64,000 nucleotides of DNA from Myxococcales bacterium (GTDB lineage Bacteria > Myxococcota_A > Polyangia > Polyangiales > Polyangiaceae): the NCBI GenBank assembly GCA_016712525.1, contig JADJQX010000008.1, positions 1,240,001-1,304,000 on the forward strand, written 5' to 3'. How positions within the stretch are numbered: the first letter of the stretch is position 1; each line of letters opens with the position of its first letter. The notes beneath the pieces are model-generated. The model ran no database searches. It saw only the letters and a program-made list of their open reading frames with translations, and had not been told where the DNA came from. Made by a program: the position numbers and the translations under genes. Below, one piece after another: positions 15,440-26,121 of this stretch.

Positions 15440-16204
15440 TCACGGGAACGTGACCTCGGCCGAGCCGCTGTAGGATTGGCCGGCCACGCTGTAGGTGGCC
15501 GAGACCTTGACGCTCCCGCTCGTGGGCTTGCCGTTCGCGTATTTCACGTCGTTGAAGGTGGTGTCGCTCGACCACTTCAGCTCGCCCGCGTTGGCGCCGG
15601 CCTGCGCGGCGCTGAGGGTGGTCGCGCCCGTGCTCTTGATGGTGCCCTTCAGGCTCGAGGACGTCGCCGTCACGTCGCAGTCGAGCGTGATCGTGGTCTT
15701 CGTTCCGCCCATCTGGGTGATCGCGTACGTGAGGCCGACGCACTTCAGGTTGCCGCCCGTCCACGAGAGGGTGCCGTCGATGACGATGCTGTTCCCGCCC
15801 TCGTCCGAGCCGCAGCTCTTGAAGGTGCACGTCGTGCCCGTGCAGGCGTCGTCGCACGAGGTGATGGCCTGAGACACCTGGCCGATCGCGTCGGCGAGGC
15901 GCACGTTCGCGGTGCGCGGCGCCGTGCCTCCCCCGGCCGAGGGCGTCACGATGCCTTGCGCCTGTTGCGCGCCGGCGATGAGCTGACCGAGCGCGGACTG
16001 CCCGTCGTTCTTGTCGACGGCCTGCGACACACCGCCCACGTAGGTCGTGGAGCTCGCCTTCGCGTTCTGCGTGTTGACCGTGCCGGGCTGCGCGGCGGGG
16101 CCGGCGTCGGCGGTGGTCGTGTCGTCGGAGCTGCAGGCGACGAGGTTGGCCGAGAGCGTGAGCGCCGAGACCGCCGCGAAGATACCCATCCGTACGATGT
16201 TCAT
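15440..16204 (-). CDS. Lipoprotein of unknown function
   Basis: 254 residues. ATG 16204 has a good SD (GGAGG). Signal sequence ends LSANLVAC (lipobox). A Thr/Ala/Asp-rich linker leads into a region with cysteine pairs (CDDACTGTTCTFKSC) and then beta-rich repeats (LSWTGGNLKC, KTTITLDCDVTAT, SGSVKVSATYSVAGQ). The C-terminal part looks like a small immunoglobulin-like or lipocalin-like beta domain, but I recognise no family. Confidence 0.75.
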   Translation of the reverse strand: MNIVRMGIFAAVSALTLSANLVACSSDDTTTADAGPAAQPGTVNTQNAKASSTTYVGGVSQAVDKNDGQSALGQLIAGAQQAQGIVTPSAGGGTAPRTANVRLADAIGQVSQAITSCDDACTGTTCTFKSCGSDEGGNSIVIDGTLSWTGGNLKCVGLTYAITQMGGTKTTITLDCDVTATSSSLKGTIKSTGATTLSAAQAGANAGELKWSSDTTFNDVKYANGKPTSGSVKVSATYSVAGQSYSGSAEVTFP

Positions 16205-16353
16205 GTCACCCTCCAAAAGCTTCGAAACGTCCAGCCTTGCACGATATCGCCCGAGTCGATCCGCGAGCAAGCGCTCGCGCCGCGCGGGATGAGGCGCGCA
16301 AGGCGGCGCACGTCGAAGGGCCCGGCGTCGCAAATCGTGCGCGCCAAACGCGC

Positions 16354-17051
16354 TCAGAGGCCGCGGATGACGGCGAACGCGACGCCGAGCTCGAACGCCG
16401 GGTAGAGGCCGTTCATGGTCGGGCAATCGCCGCCGGGGAGGCACGCCGCGCCGACCGGTACGGCGAGCGCGCCCGCGCGGAGATCGAGGCCGAGAGAGAA
16501 GATGCGACCGAAGCGCCATGCGCCGCCGACGGCAGCCATGGCGACGACCCCCTCGGACCGCACGGAGACCGTCTTGACGCCGTAGTTCGACGGCACCCGA
16601 AGGCTCGACACGTTCGCGTACCGATCGGCCACCATGACGAGCCCGGCCTTGCCTCCGACGGACACCTCGAACGGACCGCTGTCGTGGACGAAGACACGGA
16701 GCTCCGGGGCGAGCTGAAAATAGCCTCGCTCGTGCGTTCGTGGGAGCTCGGGCGTGCCCGAATAGGCCGAGTTCGTGAGCGCGAAGAGCGCGAGAGACGC
16801 GGTGACCCCGAGGGCGAGCCGGCCCTGCCGATAGAGGAAATGGAAGCCTACGGGCATCGCGACGTCGGCGCCCGTCGTGACCGCCTTGTTCGCGTCGAGG
16901 AGGCCCGCCGTGGGGAGCACGAGGCTCGCGACCTCGAGCGCCGCGGACAGCTCGGGCCCGCGTTTCGTGTCGGCCCGAGCCTCACGGAGTGCCACGACGG
17001 AGACGAGGAGCGCGACCGAGAGCCCGATGGCCCCCCGTGAAAACCTGCAAC

Positions 17052-17061
<10 letters not shown>
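16354..17061 (-). CDS. Exported beta-barrel-like protein coupled to kinase gene
   Basis: 235 residues. Signal peptide ends REARADT. Beta-strand-like alternation (GYFQLAPELRVFV, FEVSVGGKAGLVMVADRYANV, GRIFSLGLDLRAGALAVP) suggests a small outer-membrane barrel. ATG lies within the last codons of the upstream Ser/Thr kinase gene (10-bp overlap), so the two are almost certainly cotranscribed and coupled. It may be an envelope partner or output of that kinase. No close family recognised. Confidence 0.72.
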
Positions 17062-19346
<2,285 letters not shown>

Positions 19347-19353
19347 GGGCGAG

Positions 19354-19359
19354 ATGCTA
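19354..19359 (-). promoter_or_regulatory. -10 TAGCAT for leaderless kinase gene
   Basis: Minus-strand TAGCAT, then ctcgccc, then GTG at 19346; this fixes the start inside a much longer open frame. Confidence 0.45.
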
Positions 19360-19436
19360 CCCGAAAGGGCGAAAGATTTCCGCCTCGGCGACGCATCGTG
19401 CCACGAAGCCCCGAGAATTCCCCCCTCGGGGCCGCG

Positions 19437-19466
19437 TTGACCCCGGGGCCGCGGCCCGACTAGCGT
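19437..19466 (+). promoter_or_regulatory. Housekeeping-type promoter of tdh
   Basis: TTGACC (19437-19442), 18-bp spacer, TAGCGT (19461-19466). The -10 ends 9 nt before ATG, giving a near-leaderless mRNA. Confidence 0.55.
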
Positions 19467-19475
19467 ACGGCCTCC

Positions 19476-20498
19476 ATGTCGAAACCCGTCGTCCTCGTCA
19501 CCGGCGCCAACGGCGAAATCGGTCGTTCGCTCCTCCAGCGCCTCCACACCGAAGGCCGCTACCGCGCCGTCACGGTGGACCTCACGCCGCTCCCCGAGCG
19601 CTACCGCCCGCTCTGCCTGGAGACGTACGCGGGCAACATCATGGACAAGTACCTGCTCGATCAGGTGGCCGCGCACCACGAGATCGAGGTCGTGTTCCAC
19701 CTCGCGGCGCTCCTCTCCACGCGCGGCGAGCGTGATCCCGAGCTCGCCCACCAGGTGAACGTCGAGGGTACGCTCCACCTCTTGCGCGTCGCGCAGAACC
19801 AGTCGGGCCGCCTCGGGCGCCCGGTGCGCTTCGTGTTCCCGAGCAGCATCGCCGTCTACGGCCTGCCCGACGTGCCCACGAAGCACCAAGCGGGGCGCGT
19901 GGCCGAGGGCGACTTCAACGTGCCCATCACCATGTACGGCTGCAACAAGCTCTACTGCGAGCACCTCGGCCGGTACTTCACGCAGCACTTCCGCCAGCTC
20001 GGCGCCCTCGCGAACGCCGCGCGCCTCGATTTCCGCAGCCTGCGATTCCCGGGGCTCATCTCGGCCGAGACCGTGCCCACCGGCGGCACGAGCGACTTCG
20101 GCCCCGAGATGCTCCATGCCGCCGCGAAGGGCGAGCCGTACGCGTGCTTCGTCCGCAAGGACACGCGCATCCCGTTCATGGCCATGCCCGACGCGGTGAA
20201 CGCGCTCATGGGCATGCTCGAGGCCGACCGCGCGAAGCTCACCGACAGCGTCTACAACGTGGGCAGCTTCAGCCTCTCGGCCGAAGAGATCGAGGAGCGC
20301 GTGAAGCGGCACTTCCCGAAGGCCGAGGTGACGTACGCCCCCGACGCCGTGCGGAACAAAATCTGCGACTCCTGGCCCGAGGACGTCGACGACACCCGCG
20401 CCCGCCGCGACTGGGGCTGGAAGCCCAACTGGGACGTGGAGCGCGCGTTCGAGGAGTACCTCCTGCCGACGATCAAGAAGCGCTACGCCGACCACTGA
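19476..20498 (+). CDS. tdh: L-threonine 3-dehydrogenase (SDR type)
   Basis: 340 residues. Extended SDR: NAD loop VTGANGEIG at residues 8-16, catalytic Tyr154 and Lys158 in MYGCNKLYCE. Family-specific signatures are strong: RSLRFPGLISAETVPTGG, FVRKDTRIPFMAMPD, and CDSWPEDVDDTRARRDWGW near the end. It oxidises threonine to 2-amino-3-ketobutyrate in the cytoplasm. The usual partner Kbl is not in the window. A UDP-sugar epimerase role is less likely given the DSWP motif. Confidence 0.88.
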   Translation: MSKPVVLVTGANGEIGRSLLQRLHTEGRYRAVTVDLTPLPERYRPLCLETYAGNIMDKYLLDQVAAHHEIEVVFHLAALLSTRGERDPELAHQVNVEGTLHLLRVAQNQSGRLGRPVRFVFPSSIAVYGLPDVPTKHQAGRVAEGDFNVPITMYGCNKLYCEHLGRYFTQHFRQLGALANAARLDFRSLRFPGLISAETVPTGGTSDFGPEMLHAAAKGEPYACFVRKDTRIPFMAMPDAVNALMGMLEADRAKLTDSVYNVGSFSLSAEEIEERVKRHFPKAEVTYAPDAVRNKICDSWPEDVDDTRARRDWGWKPNWDVERAFEEYLLPTIKKRYADH

Positions 20499-20553
20499 GG
20501 CGGAGGCCCGAGGCCCTTTCGCGCGCGCAGCCGAGGCCCCGAGGGGCCCGAAC

Positions 20554-20591
20554 GAAGCGGCTCACGATCCGACGAGATCGTGAGCCGTTTC
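20554..20591. terminator. Strong bidirectional terminator
   Basis: CGGCTCACGATC, loop CGACGA, GATCGTGAGCCG; with flanking GAAG/TTTC the stem reaches 16 bp. It sits between the convergent tdh and minus-strand gene. Confidence 0.8.
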
Positions 20592-20593
20592 GG

Positions 20594-21421
20594 CTATTTG
20601 CGCTGCCTGCGGAACGCGATCACCCCGCCCATGGGCTGGGGCTCGGGGTCGAGCGGAGGCAGCGCCGCCACGAGCCGCTCGATGCGCGAGAGGGCCTCGT
20701 GGGTGGCGCGCTCGGCGCGGAGCTCGTCGAACACGCCCTCGTAGACGAGCACGAGCACGTAGATGCCCCCGAACGAGATCGCGAAGTGGCCCTCGCCTTC
20801 TCCCGACTCGGCGTGCCGGAAGTGGCGGCCCTTGTGGACCTCGGCGTGCGTGGCGAGCTCGCGCACACGCTCGGCCACGGCGCTCGAGAGCACGAGCAGA
20901 CGTGCGTCCTCGGCGGGCGTCTCGAGGGAGGGACCGGAGCCGCGGTCTTGTCCGCCGTCGAAGTACGGGTCGGGGGCCTCGCTCGACCACTCGGGCACGT
21001 CGATGAGCTTCTGGTGCGAGAGCTCGGCGGGCGGCGCGACGCGGGCCACGGGCCGCCGGAGAACGCTGCCCCAGACGATGGGCGAGTGCGCGTCGACCAC
21101 GAGGGCGTCGAAGGCCTGCGCGCGTTGGGCGAGGGCGCGGAGCTCCTCGTGGAGGCTCGTGGCCGGAGAGAGGCGCAGGTGGCCCGTCTCGGCGCCCCCC
21201 AAGGCGCTCGCGAAGGTGGCGGCGAGCATCTCGAGGCGGCGCGCGAGCGCGTCGTGGTCGGCGGGCACGTCGACGAAGCTTGCCACGAGGTGCCGACCGT
21301 CCGCGAGGCGCGCGACGAGGGTGTTCGGCGTGGAGGCGGGCGCGGAGTCGACGACCCGCACGTCCTCGGCACCGAGATCACGACGAACGAGAGCGACGAG
21401 ACGTTCGAGCGCGGCATCCAT
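20594..21421 (-). CDS. Cytoplasmic protein, possibly Roadblock/LC7-like
   Basis: 275 residues, no signal or membrane segment. Two alpha/beta halves are seen: an N-terminal one with RLADGRHLVASFVDVPADHDALARRL cut by a helix and ALVVDAHSPIVWGS, and a C-terminal one with FAISFGGIYVLVLVY and a terminal helix SRIERLVAALPPL. The strand-helix pattern resembles Roadblock/LC7 proteins that regulate small GTPases such as MglA, but this is tentative. A TGgTACCGG sequence lies 12 nt upstream of ATG. It converges on tdh across a strong terminator. Confidence 0.7.
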   Translation of the reverse strand: MDAALERLVALVRRDLGAEDVRVVDSAPASTPNTLVARLADGRHLVASFVDVPADHDALARRLEMLAATFASALGGAETGHLRLSPATSLHEELRALAQRAQAFDALVVDAHSPIVWGSVLRRPVARVAPPAELSHQKLIDVPEWSSEAPDPYFDGGQDRGSGPSLETPAEDARLLVLSSAVAERVRELATHAEVHKGRHFRHAESGEGEGHFAISFGGIYVLVLVYEGVFDELRAERATHEALSRIERLVAALPPLDPEPQPMGGVIAFRRQRK

Positions 21422-21550
21422 GATCGTGCCCCACCGGTACCACAGGCCCGGCGACCCGGGCGGATCACGTGCGTACGCGGCCCCAAGCCCCCTCGCAACA
21501 CCCGAAAACCATTCACGAATTTTGCCACTCGCCCCGAGCCGGGGTGGCCC

Positions 21551-21556
21551 TACGAT
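21551..21556 (+). promoter_or_regulatory. -10 TACGAT for AarF-family gene
   Basis: TACGAT, then ggcacc, then ATG 21563. This selects the start within a longer open frame. Confidence 0.45.
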
Positions 21557-21562
21557 GGCACC

Positions 21563-22843
21563 ATGAGCCGAGACCCGTATTCGAAAATTCCGGAGTCGCG
21601 CCTCGGTCGGTTGGCCCGGCTCGCGAAGCTCGGGGTCCAGGCGGGCGCGAGCGCCCTCACCCGCTCCGATGGGCACGCGGCCGCGGAGAAGGCCGCCGAG
21701 GTCCTCGGGAACCTGAGGGGCCTCGCCGCGAAGGTCGGTCAGATGGCGAGCTACGTGGACGGGATCGTGCCCGAGGGTCAGCGTGAGGCGTACGAGGCCT
21801 CTCTGCGCGCGCTCCTCTCGCAAGCCCCGCGTTCGTCTCCTGCCGCCATCCGCGCCCTCGTCGAAGAAGAGCTCGGGGCGCCGATCGGGGAGCTCTTCGC
21901 GGAGTTCGTCGACGAGCCCATCGCGAGCGCGTCGATCGGTCAAGTGCACAAGGCGACGCTGCACGATGGCCGTGTCGTGGCCGTGAAGGTGCAGCACCCC
22001 AACATCCGCGGCGCCGTCGAGAGCGACCTCGCGAGCGCCGGCATCCTCGAGAGCTTCGCGGCCTTGGGCGGGGCACGCAGGCTCGACTCGAAGGGTCTCC
22101 TCGAGACCTTGAGGCAGCGCTTCCGCGAGGAGCTCGACTACGAGCTCGAGGCGCGCCGCATGGAGCATTTCGCTGGCGTCCACGAGGGAGATCCGCAGGT
22201 CCGCGTGACCCGGCTCGTGCGCGAGCGTTCGTCGCGCAGCGTGCTCACCACCGAGCTCGTCACGGGCAAGACGTTCGACGAGGCGTGCGCCGCGAGCGAG
22301 GCCGAGCGCGTGGCCTGGGCCGAGACCATGTGGCGCTACGTGTTCAAGGGCAACCTCGTCGGCGGCATGTTCAACGCCGACCCGCACCCGGGAAATTACC
22401 TCTTCCACGACGGCGGCGCCGTGACCTTCATGGACTACGGGTGCGTGCAGGAGATCCCCGAGGCGACACGCGCCCACGCGACCGACCTTCACCGCGCCGC
22501 GTGCCGGGGGGACGAGAAGGCCTTCGCGACGTACGTGCGCAAGGTGCTCGGGTCGAGGCCCGGGAAGCAGGAAGATCTCTCGATCGCGTACTCACGCAAG
22601 TGCTTCGAGCCGCTGTTCGCGTCGCCCTACCGCATCACGCGGGACTACGCGGCGAGCCTCGTCAAGGACATGCACGCGATGGGCGCCGAGGTGCGCGCCC
22701 TGGACGATCACGAGGTGTTCGCGATGCCGAGGGAGATGCTCTTCATGAACCGTCTCCAGTTCGGCTTCTACTCGGTGCTCGCGCGGCTCGACGTGGAGCT
22801 CGACTACCGGAGGGTCGAAGAGTCGTTCATGCCCGCGCCGTAG
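21563..22843 (+). CDS. AarF/ABC1/UbiB-family atypical kinase
   Basis: 426 residues. Family motifs in order: KxGQ loop (AAKVGQMASYVDG), the Ala/Ser-rich nucleotide loop (IASASIGQVHKA), AVKVQHPNI with the catalytic Lys, NADPHPGNYLF, and DYG. These proteins are ATP-binding enzymes needed for ubiquinone or other isoprenoid lipid homeostasis, or lipid export, and are membrane-associated. The frame is open for 1.4 kb upstream, but homology begins at this ATG and a TACGAT hexamer ends 6 nt before it. Confidence 0.9.
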   Translation: MSRDPYSKIPESRLGRLARLAKLGVQAGASALTRSDGHAAAEKAAEVLGNLRGLAAKVGQMASYVDGIVPEGQREAYEASLRALLSQAPRSSPAAIRALVEEELGAPIGELFAEFVDEPIASASIGQVHKATLHDGRVVAVKVQHPNIRGAVESDLASAGILESFAALGGARRLDSKGLLETLRQRFREELDYELEARRMEHFAGVHEGDPQVRVTRLVRERSSRSVLTTELVTGKTFDEACAASEAERVAWAETMWRYVFKGNLVGGMFNADPHPGNYLFHDGGAVTFMDYGCVQEIPEATRAHATDLHRAACRGDEKAFATYVRKVLGSRPGKQEDLSIAYSRKCFEPLFASPYRITRDYAASLVKDMHAMGAEVRALDDHEVFAMPREMLFMNRLQFGFYSVLARLDVELDYRRVEESFMPAP

Positions 22844-22873
22844 GTCGGCGGCGCGGGGGCTCCACGGAGAAGC

Positions 22874-23029
22874 TCAGTCGGTGCAGGGCGCGGCGTCGTA
22901 AAAGTCGGAGGCCTCGGCGAGCTCGTCGGACGAGAGGAGACGCACGACGTCATCGTGCGTTTTTGCATCGCGTTGATTTTCTTGGCGAAGGTCGCGTTTC
23001 GAGGACGGGGCTTCAGCAGCTTGAGTCAT
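22874..23029 (-). CDS. Small acidic protein with C-terminal Cys
   Basis: 51 residues: basic/polar N-terminal half (SSKRDLRQENQRDAKTHDD) and acidic C-terminal half ending FYDAAPCTD. No signal or membrane segment. Codons such as AAA, CAA, AAT and GCA are used far more than in neighbours, so it stands out in composition. TATGAG ends 9 nt before the ATG. The leader-like half plus a short Cys-containing end recalls a peptide precursor, but no maturation genes are adjacent. Could be spurious. Confidence 0.45.
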   Translation of the reverse strand: MTQAAEAPSSKRDLRQENQRDAKTHDDVVRLLSSDELAEASDFYDAAPCTD

Positions 23030-23219
23030 GAACGGTCTCTCATACAAGGGGCGTGCCGCGCGTGATTCCGCGGGGGTACGACCCACATGGGGTCCATACG
23101 CGCAGCCCTCTACGCGGCGTGAGCGTGTAAAGTCGGAAGCGTTACGCAGCCCGGAGGCGTGACGCAGTGCACGCGTCGGATGGCGCACCGCCACGAAACA
23201 TGAACGACTCGTCAGAGGA

Positions 23220-25370
23220 ATGCCGAAGCCGCGCGCGACGTACGAAGAGAAGAGAGACGCGGAGGTCACGAACGAGCCCTTCGGCGAAGGCGCACGTGAG
23301 GGCGCGCGCACGCTCGTGGGTGCGTTCGTCGTTCACCTCCACGACGCCACGCGCAGCCACTACGACCTGCGCGTCGAGGCCAACGGCGTGCTCGCGAGCT
23401 TCGCCGTGCCACGCGGCCCTTCGCTCGATCCCGAGGAGAAACGCCTCGCCGTTCACACCGAGGATCACCCGATCGAGTACCTCGATTTCGAGGACGTGAT
23501 CCCCGAGGGCGAGTACGGAGGTGGCCCGATGATCGTGTGGGATCGCGGCGCCGTGAGGTACCTCGAAGGGCCGAGCGAGGACGGGCTCCGCACGGGCAAG
23601 CTCGACATGATGCTCTCGGGGAGGAAGCTCCGAGGGCGCTGGGCGCTCGTGCGCTTGAAGAACGATCCGAAGGCGTGGCTGCTCTTCAAGAAGCGCGATC
23701 CGTACGCGATCCCAGGGGTCGCCAAGGAAGACGACGTGACGCGGCTCGAGCGCTCCGTGCTCTCGGGGCTGACGGTGTCGGAGCTCGAGACGAGGCGCGC
23801 GCTCGGCGAGGCGTGCGAGCACGCGCTGCTCGCGCGAGGGGCGGCAGAGGGTGAGGCGCGGGCCTCGGCGTTCTGGGAGAGCGACGCGCTCCCCCCGTCG
23901 GAGACCCACGTGTACGAGGTCGTGCTCGAAGGGCTGCGGGTGCGCGCCGAGAAGGACGAGCTCGTCGTGCGGATCACGGTCGCCGAAGAGCCTCGCGGCG
24001 AGGACGTGGCCGAGTTCTACCCGGAGATCGTGCGATCGCTGCGCGCCCTCGCGCCCGAGCGCGTGACCCTCGAGGGCACGATCGTGGCGTTCGACGCGGC
24101 GGGGAAACCGAGCGTCTCGGTGTTGGCGGAGAGGGCTCGACGTGTGGCGACCGGCGCGAGCCACGAGGCCTTGGTCACGGCACCGGTCACGTTCGTCGTC
24201 GACGAGGTCTCGAGCATCGGACGGGCGACGTGCGTCGGCTTGCCCTTCGACGCACGACGCGCGACCCTCGATGCGCTCTTGCGCGGAGATGGGTTCGTGC
24301 AAAAGAGCGTGCTGCTCCCGGGTGACGAGCGGCTCGCACGCGCCTTGGCGCTCGATCACGGGCTCCGCGCGCTCGCGGCCAAACCGAGGCAGGGGGACGG
24401 CACCTTCGTGCGTGTGCTCTTCGGGCCGAAGGTCGTCGCGCCGCCGATCGCCCACGGGGTGACACGAGACGCGCTGCGTGTCGTGAGGGTGACGAACCCG
24501 GGAAAGATCTACTTCCCCGAGCGCGGCTACGAGAAGGCGCGCGTCGTCGGGTACTACCGCGCCGTCGCCGAGGCGCTCTTGCCTCACGTGCGTGGGCGCC
24601 CCGTCACGCTCGTGCGCTACCCCGACGGCATCCACGGCAAGAATTTCTTCCAGTGGAACGTGCCGCCGCAGATGCCCTCGTGGGTGCGCACCGTGGCCTT
24701 CTCGGACGAAGAGTCGCCCGAGCGCACGAAGCGCGGCTTCTTGGTCGACGACACGGAGACGCTCCTCTACATCGCGAACCTCGGGGCCATCCCGGTGCAC
24801 GTGTTCTCGTGCAAGGCCACGAGCCTCGCGAGGTGCGACTACGTCGCCATCGACTTCGACGTGAAGCTGTCGAGCCTCGCGGTGGCGACGCGCCTCGCAC
24901 ACACGTTGAAGGGCATTTTGAGCGAGATCGGGCTCGTCGGGTTCCCGAAGACCTCGGGCCAGACGGGGCTCCACGTGCTCGTCCCGCTCGGGCCCGGCCA
25001 GAGCTACGACACGGCCCGCGCGCTCGTGCAGCTCCTCGGGAGGCTCGTGGTCGACGCCCACCCCGACCTCGCGACGATGGAGCGAGCACCCCAGAAGCGG
25101 GGCGCGAAGGTGTACGTGGACACGGGGCAAACCGGCCCGACACGCACGCTCGTGTGCGCGTACTCGCTGCGCGCGGTGCCCGACGCGACGGTCTCGTTTC
25201 CGCTCGCCTGGGACGACGTGCACGAAGGGCTCGACCCCACGGCCTACACGCTCGAGACCGTGCCGAAGCTCATCGCCGCGCGCACGTGCCCGATGGCCGG
25301 CTTCGACGACGAACGCCCCGACGTGCCGCTCGCGGTCGCCAAGATCGCCGCGCGGCTCGGCCGGAAATAA
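23220..25370 (+). CDS. ligD: LigD-like DNA repair protein: phosphoesterase, degenerate ligase, polymerase
   Basis: 716 residues. Residues about 25-160 are the LigD 3'-phosphoesterase domain (FVVHLHDATRSHYDLRVEANG, AVPRGPSLDPEEKR, IPEGEYGGGPMIVWD). Residues about 190-410 align to an ATP-dependent ligase adenylation domain, but the ExKxDG nucleotide-binding motif reads EVVLEG (233-238): the catalytic Lys is gone, and LDGEIV is LEGTIV. Residues about 415-690 are the primase-polymerase domain (RVTNPGKIYFPERGY, metal Asp545/Asp547 in AIDFD, SGQTGLHVLVPL, CAYSLRA). It probably processes and fills double-strand-break ends in NHEJ but cannot seal them itself. No Ku gene is in the window. Confidence 0.88.
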   Translation: MPKPRATYEEKRDAEVTNEPFGEGAREGARTLVGAFVVHLHDATRSHYDLRVEANGVLASFAVPRGPSLDPEEKRLAVHTEDHPIEYLDFEDVIPEGEYGGGPMIVWDRGAVRYLEGPSEDGLRTGKLDMMLSGRKLRGRWALVRLKNDPKAWLLFKKRDPYAIPGVAKEDDVTRLERSVLSGLTVSELETRRALGEACEHALLARGAAEGEARASAFWESDALPPSETHVYEVVLEGLRVRAEKDELVVRITVAEEPRGEDVAEFYPEIVRSLRALAPERVTLEGTIVAFDAAGKPSVSVLAERARRVATGASHEALVTAPVTFVVDEVSSIGRATCVGLPFDARRATLDALLRGDGFVQKSVLLPGDERLARALALDHGLRALAAKPRQGDGTFVRVLFGPKVVAPPIAHGVTRDALRVVRVTNPGKIYFPERGYEKARVVGYYRAVAEALLPHVRGRPVTLVRYPDGIHGKNFFQWNVPPQMPSWVRTVAFSDEESPERTKRGFLVDDTETLLYIANLGAIPVHVFSCKATSLARCDYVAIDFDVKLSSLAVATRLAHTLKGILSEIGLVGFPKTSGQTGLHVLVPLGPGQSYDTARALVQLLGRLVVDAHPDLATMERAPQKRGAKVYVDTGQTGPTRTLVCAYSLRAVPDATVSFPLAWDDVHEGLDPTAYTLETVPKLIAARTCPMAGFDDERPDVPLAVAKIAARLGRK

Positions 25371-25401
25371 CCTAAAAAAACCGAACAGTATCGATAGGTT
25401 A
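25368..25401. terminator. Possible bidirectional terminator
   Basis: TAACCTA and TAGGTTA arms flank a 20-nt loop with an A-run, between convergent genes; includes the ligD stop. Confidence 0.35.
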
Positions 25402-25409
25402 CGGCGCTA

Positions 25410-26090
25410 TCAGCTCGCCCGTTTGGCCACGTCGAGGCGGATCGTGGGCCAGCCGTAGGCTTGCGCGAGGCGCTCGAGCTTGTTGTCGGGGTTCACCACG
25501 GCGGGGTGCCCGACCACGCTGAGCATGGGGACGTCGGAGTAGCTGTCGGAGTAGGCGTAGCACTCGCCGAGATCGAGGTTCTTCGACTTGGCGTGCTCGC
25601 GAATGAGGCGCGCCTTCTCGGGGCCGGCGACGACCGGACGGAGCAGCCGCCCCGTGGCGAAGCCATCCTTGATCTCGAGGCGGTTCGCGATGACGTGCGT
25701 CGCGCCGAGGTGCTTCGCGAGTCGCTCCATGAGGAAGTCGAGCGCGCCCGACACGATGACCACCTCGTGCCCTTCGTCGCGGCAGCGCGAGACGAGGTCC
25801 TTCGCGGCGGGGAAGAGCGCGGGCTTCACGACGGTGTCGAACGCGTCGTCGGCGAGGAGCATGAGGCGATCCTCGGACATGCCTTCGTAGCTCGAGAAGA
25901 GCGCCTCGTTGAAGAGGCGGCGGTCTTTCCACTCGGCGAACGCCATCTCGGGCGCGCGCACGACGGCCTTCGCGACCTTGAGGAAGCTGCGGAAGGGCGT
26001 CCTCTGGTTGAGGAGGTAGTAGACCGTGGGGTGGATGAGGTTCGTCCGGAGGAGCGTCCCGTCCACGTCGAAGTAGCTGGCAGAAGGCAC
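25410..26090 (-). CDS. HAD-IB phosphatase (SerB-like family)
   Basis: 226 residues from GTG 26090, directly before motif I (ASYFDVDGTLLRT). Motif II is VIVSGALDFL, then a helical cap, GPEKARLIREHA (Lys) and motif IV YAYSDSYSDVPML. This subfamily dephosphorylates small metabolites or lipids (phosphoserine, lysophosphatidate and similar). It starts 31 nt after the third of three tandem lipoprotein genes, so it may be the last gene of that operon. Confidence 0.8.
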   Translation of the reverse strand: MPSASYFDVDGTLLRTNLIHPTVYYLLNQRTPFRSFLKVAKAVVRAPEMAFAEWKDRRLFNEALFSSYEGMSEDRLMLLADDAFDTVVKPALFPAAKDLVSRCRDEGHEVVIVSGALDFLMERLAKHLGATHVIANRLEIKDGFATGRLLRPVVAGPEKARLIREHAKSKNLDLGECYAYSDSYSDVPMLSVVGHPAVVNPDNKLERLAQAYGWPTIRLDVAKRAS

Positions 26091-26121
26091 GGCCGCTTTC
26101 TTCGGGATTTCGGGGCAGATG

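Noticed and set aside
19347..20495. N-terminal extension of the zinc-ribbon kinase frame
   Set aside because: It is antisense to threonine dehydrogenase and lacks protein character; the zinc ribbon starts right after GTG 19346.
20144..21562. Upstream extension of the AarF-family frame
   Set aside because: Antisense/overlapping another gene, with Arg/Pro-rich noise; homology begins at ATG 21563.
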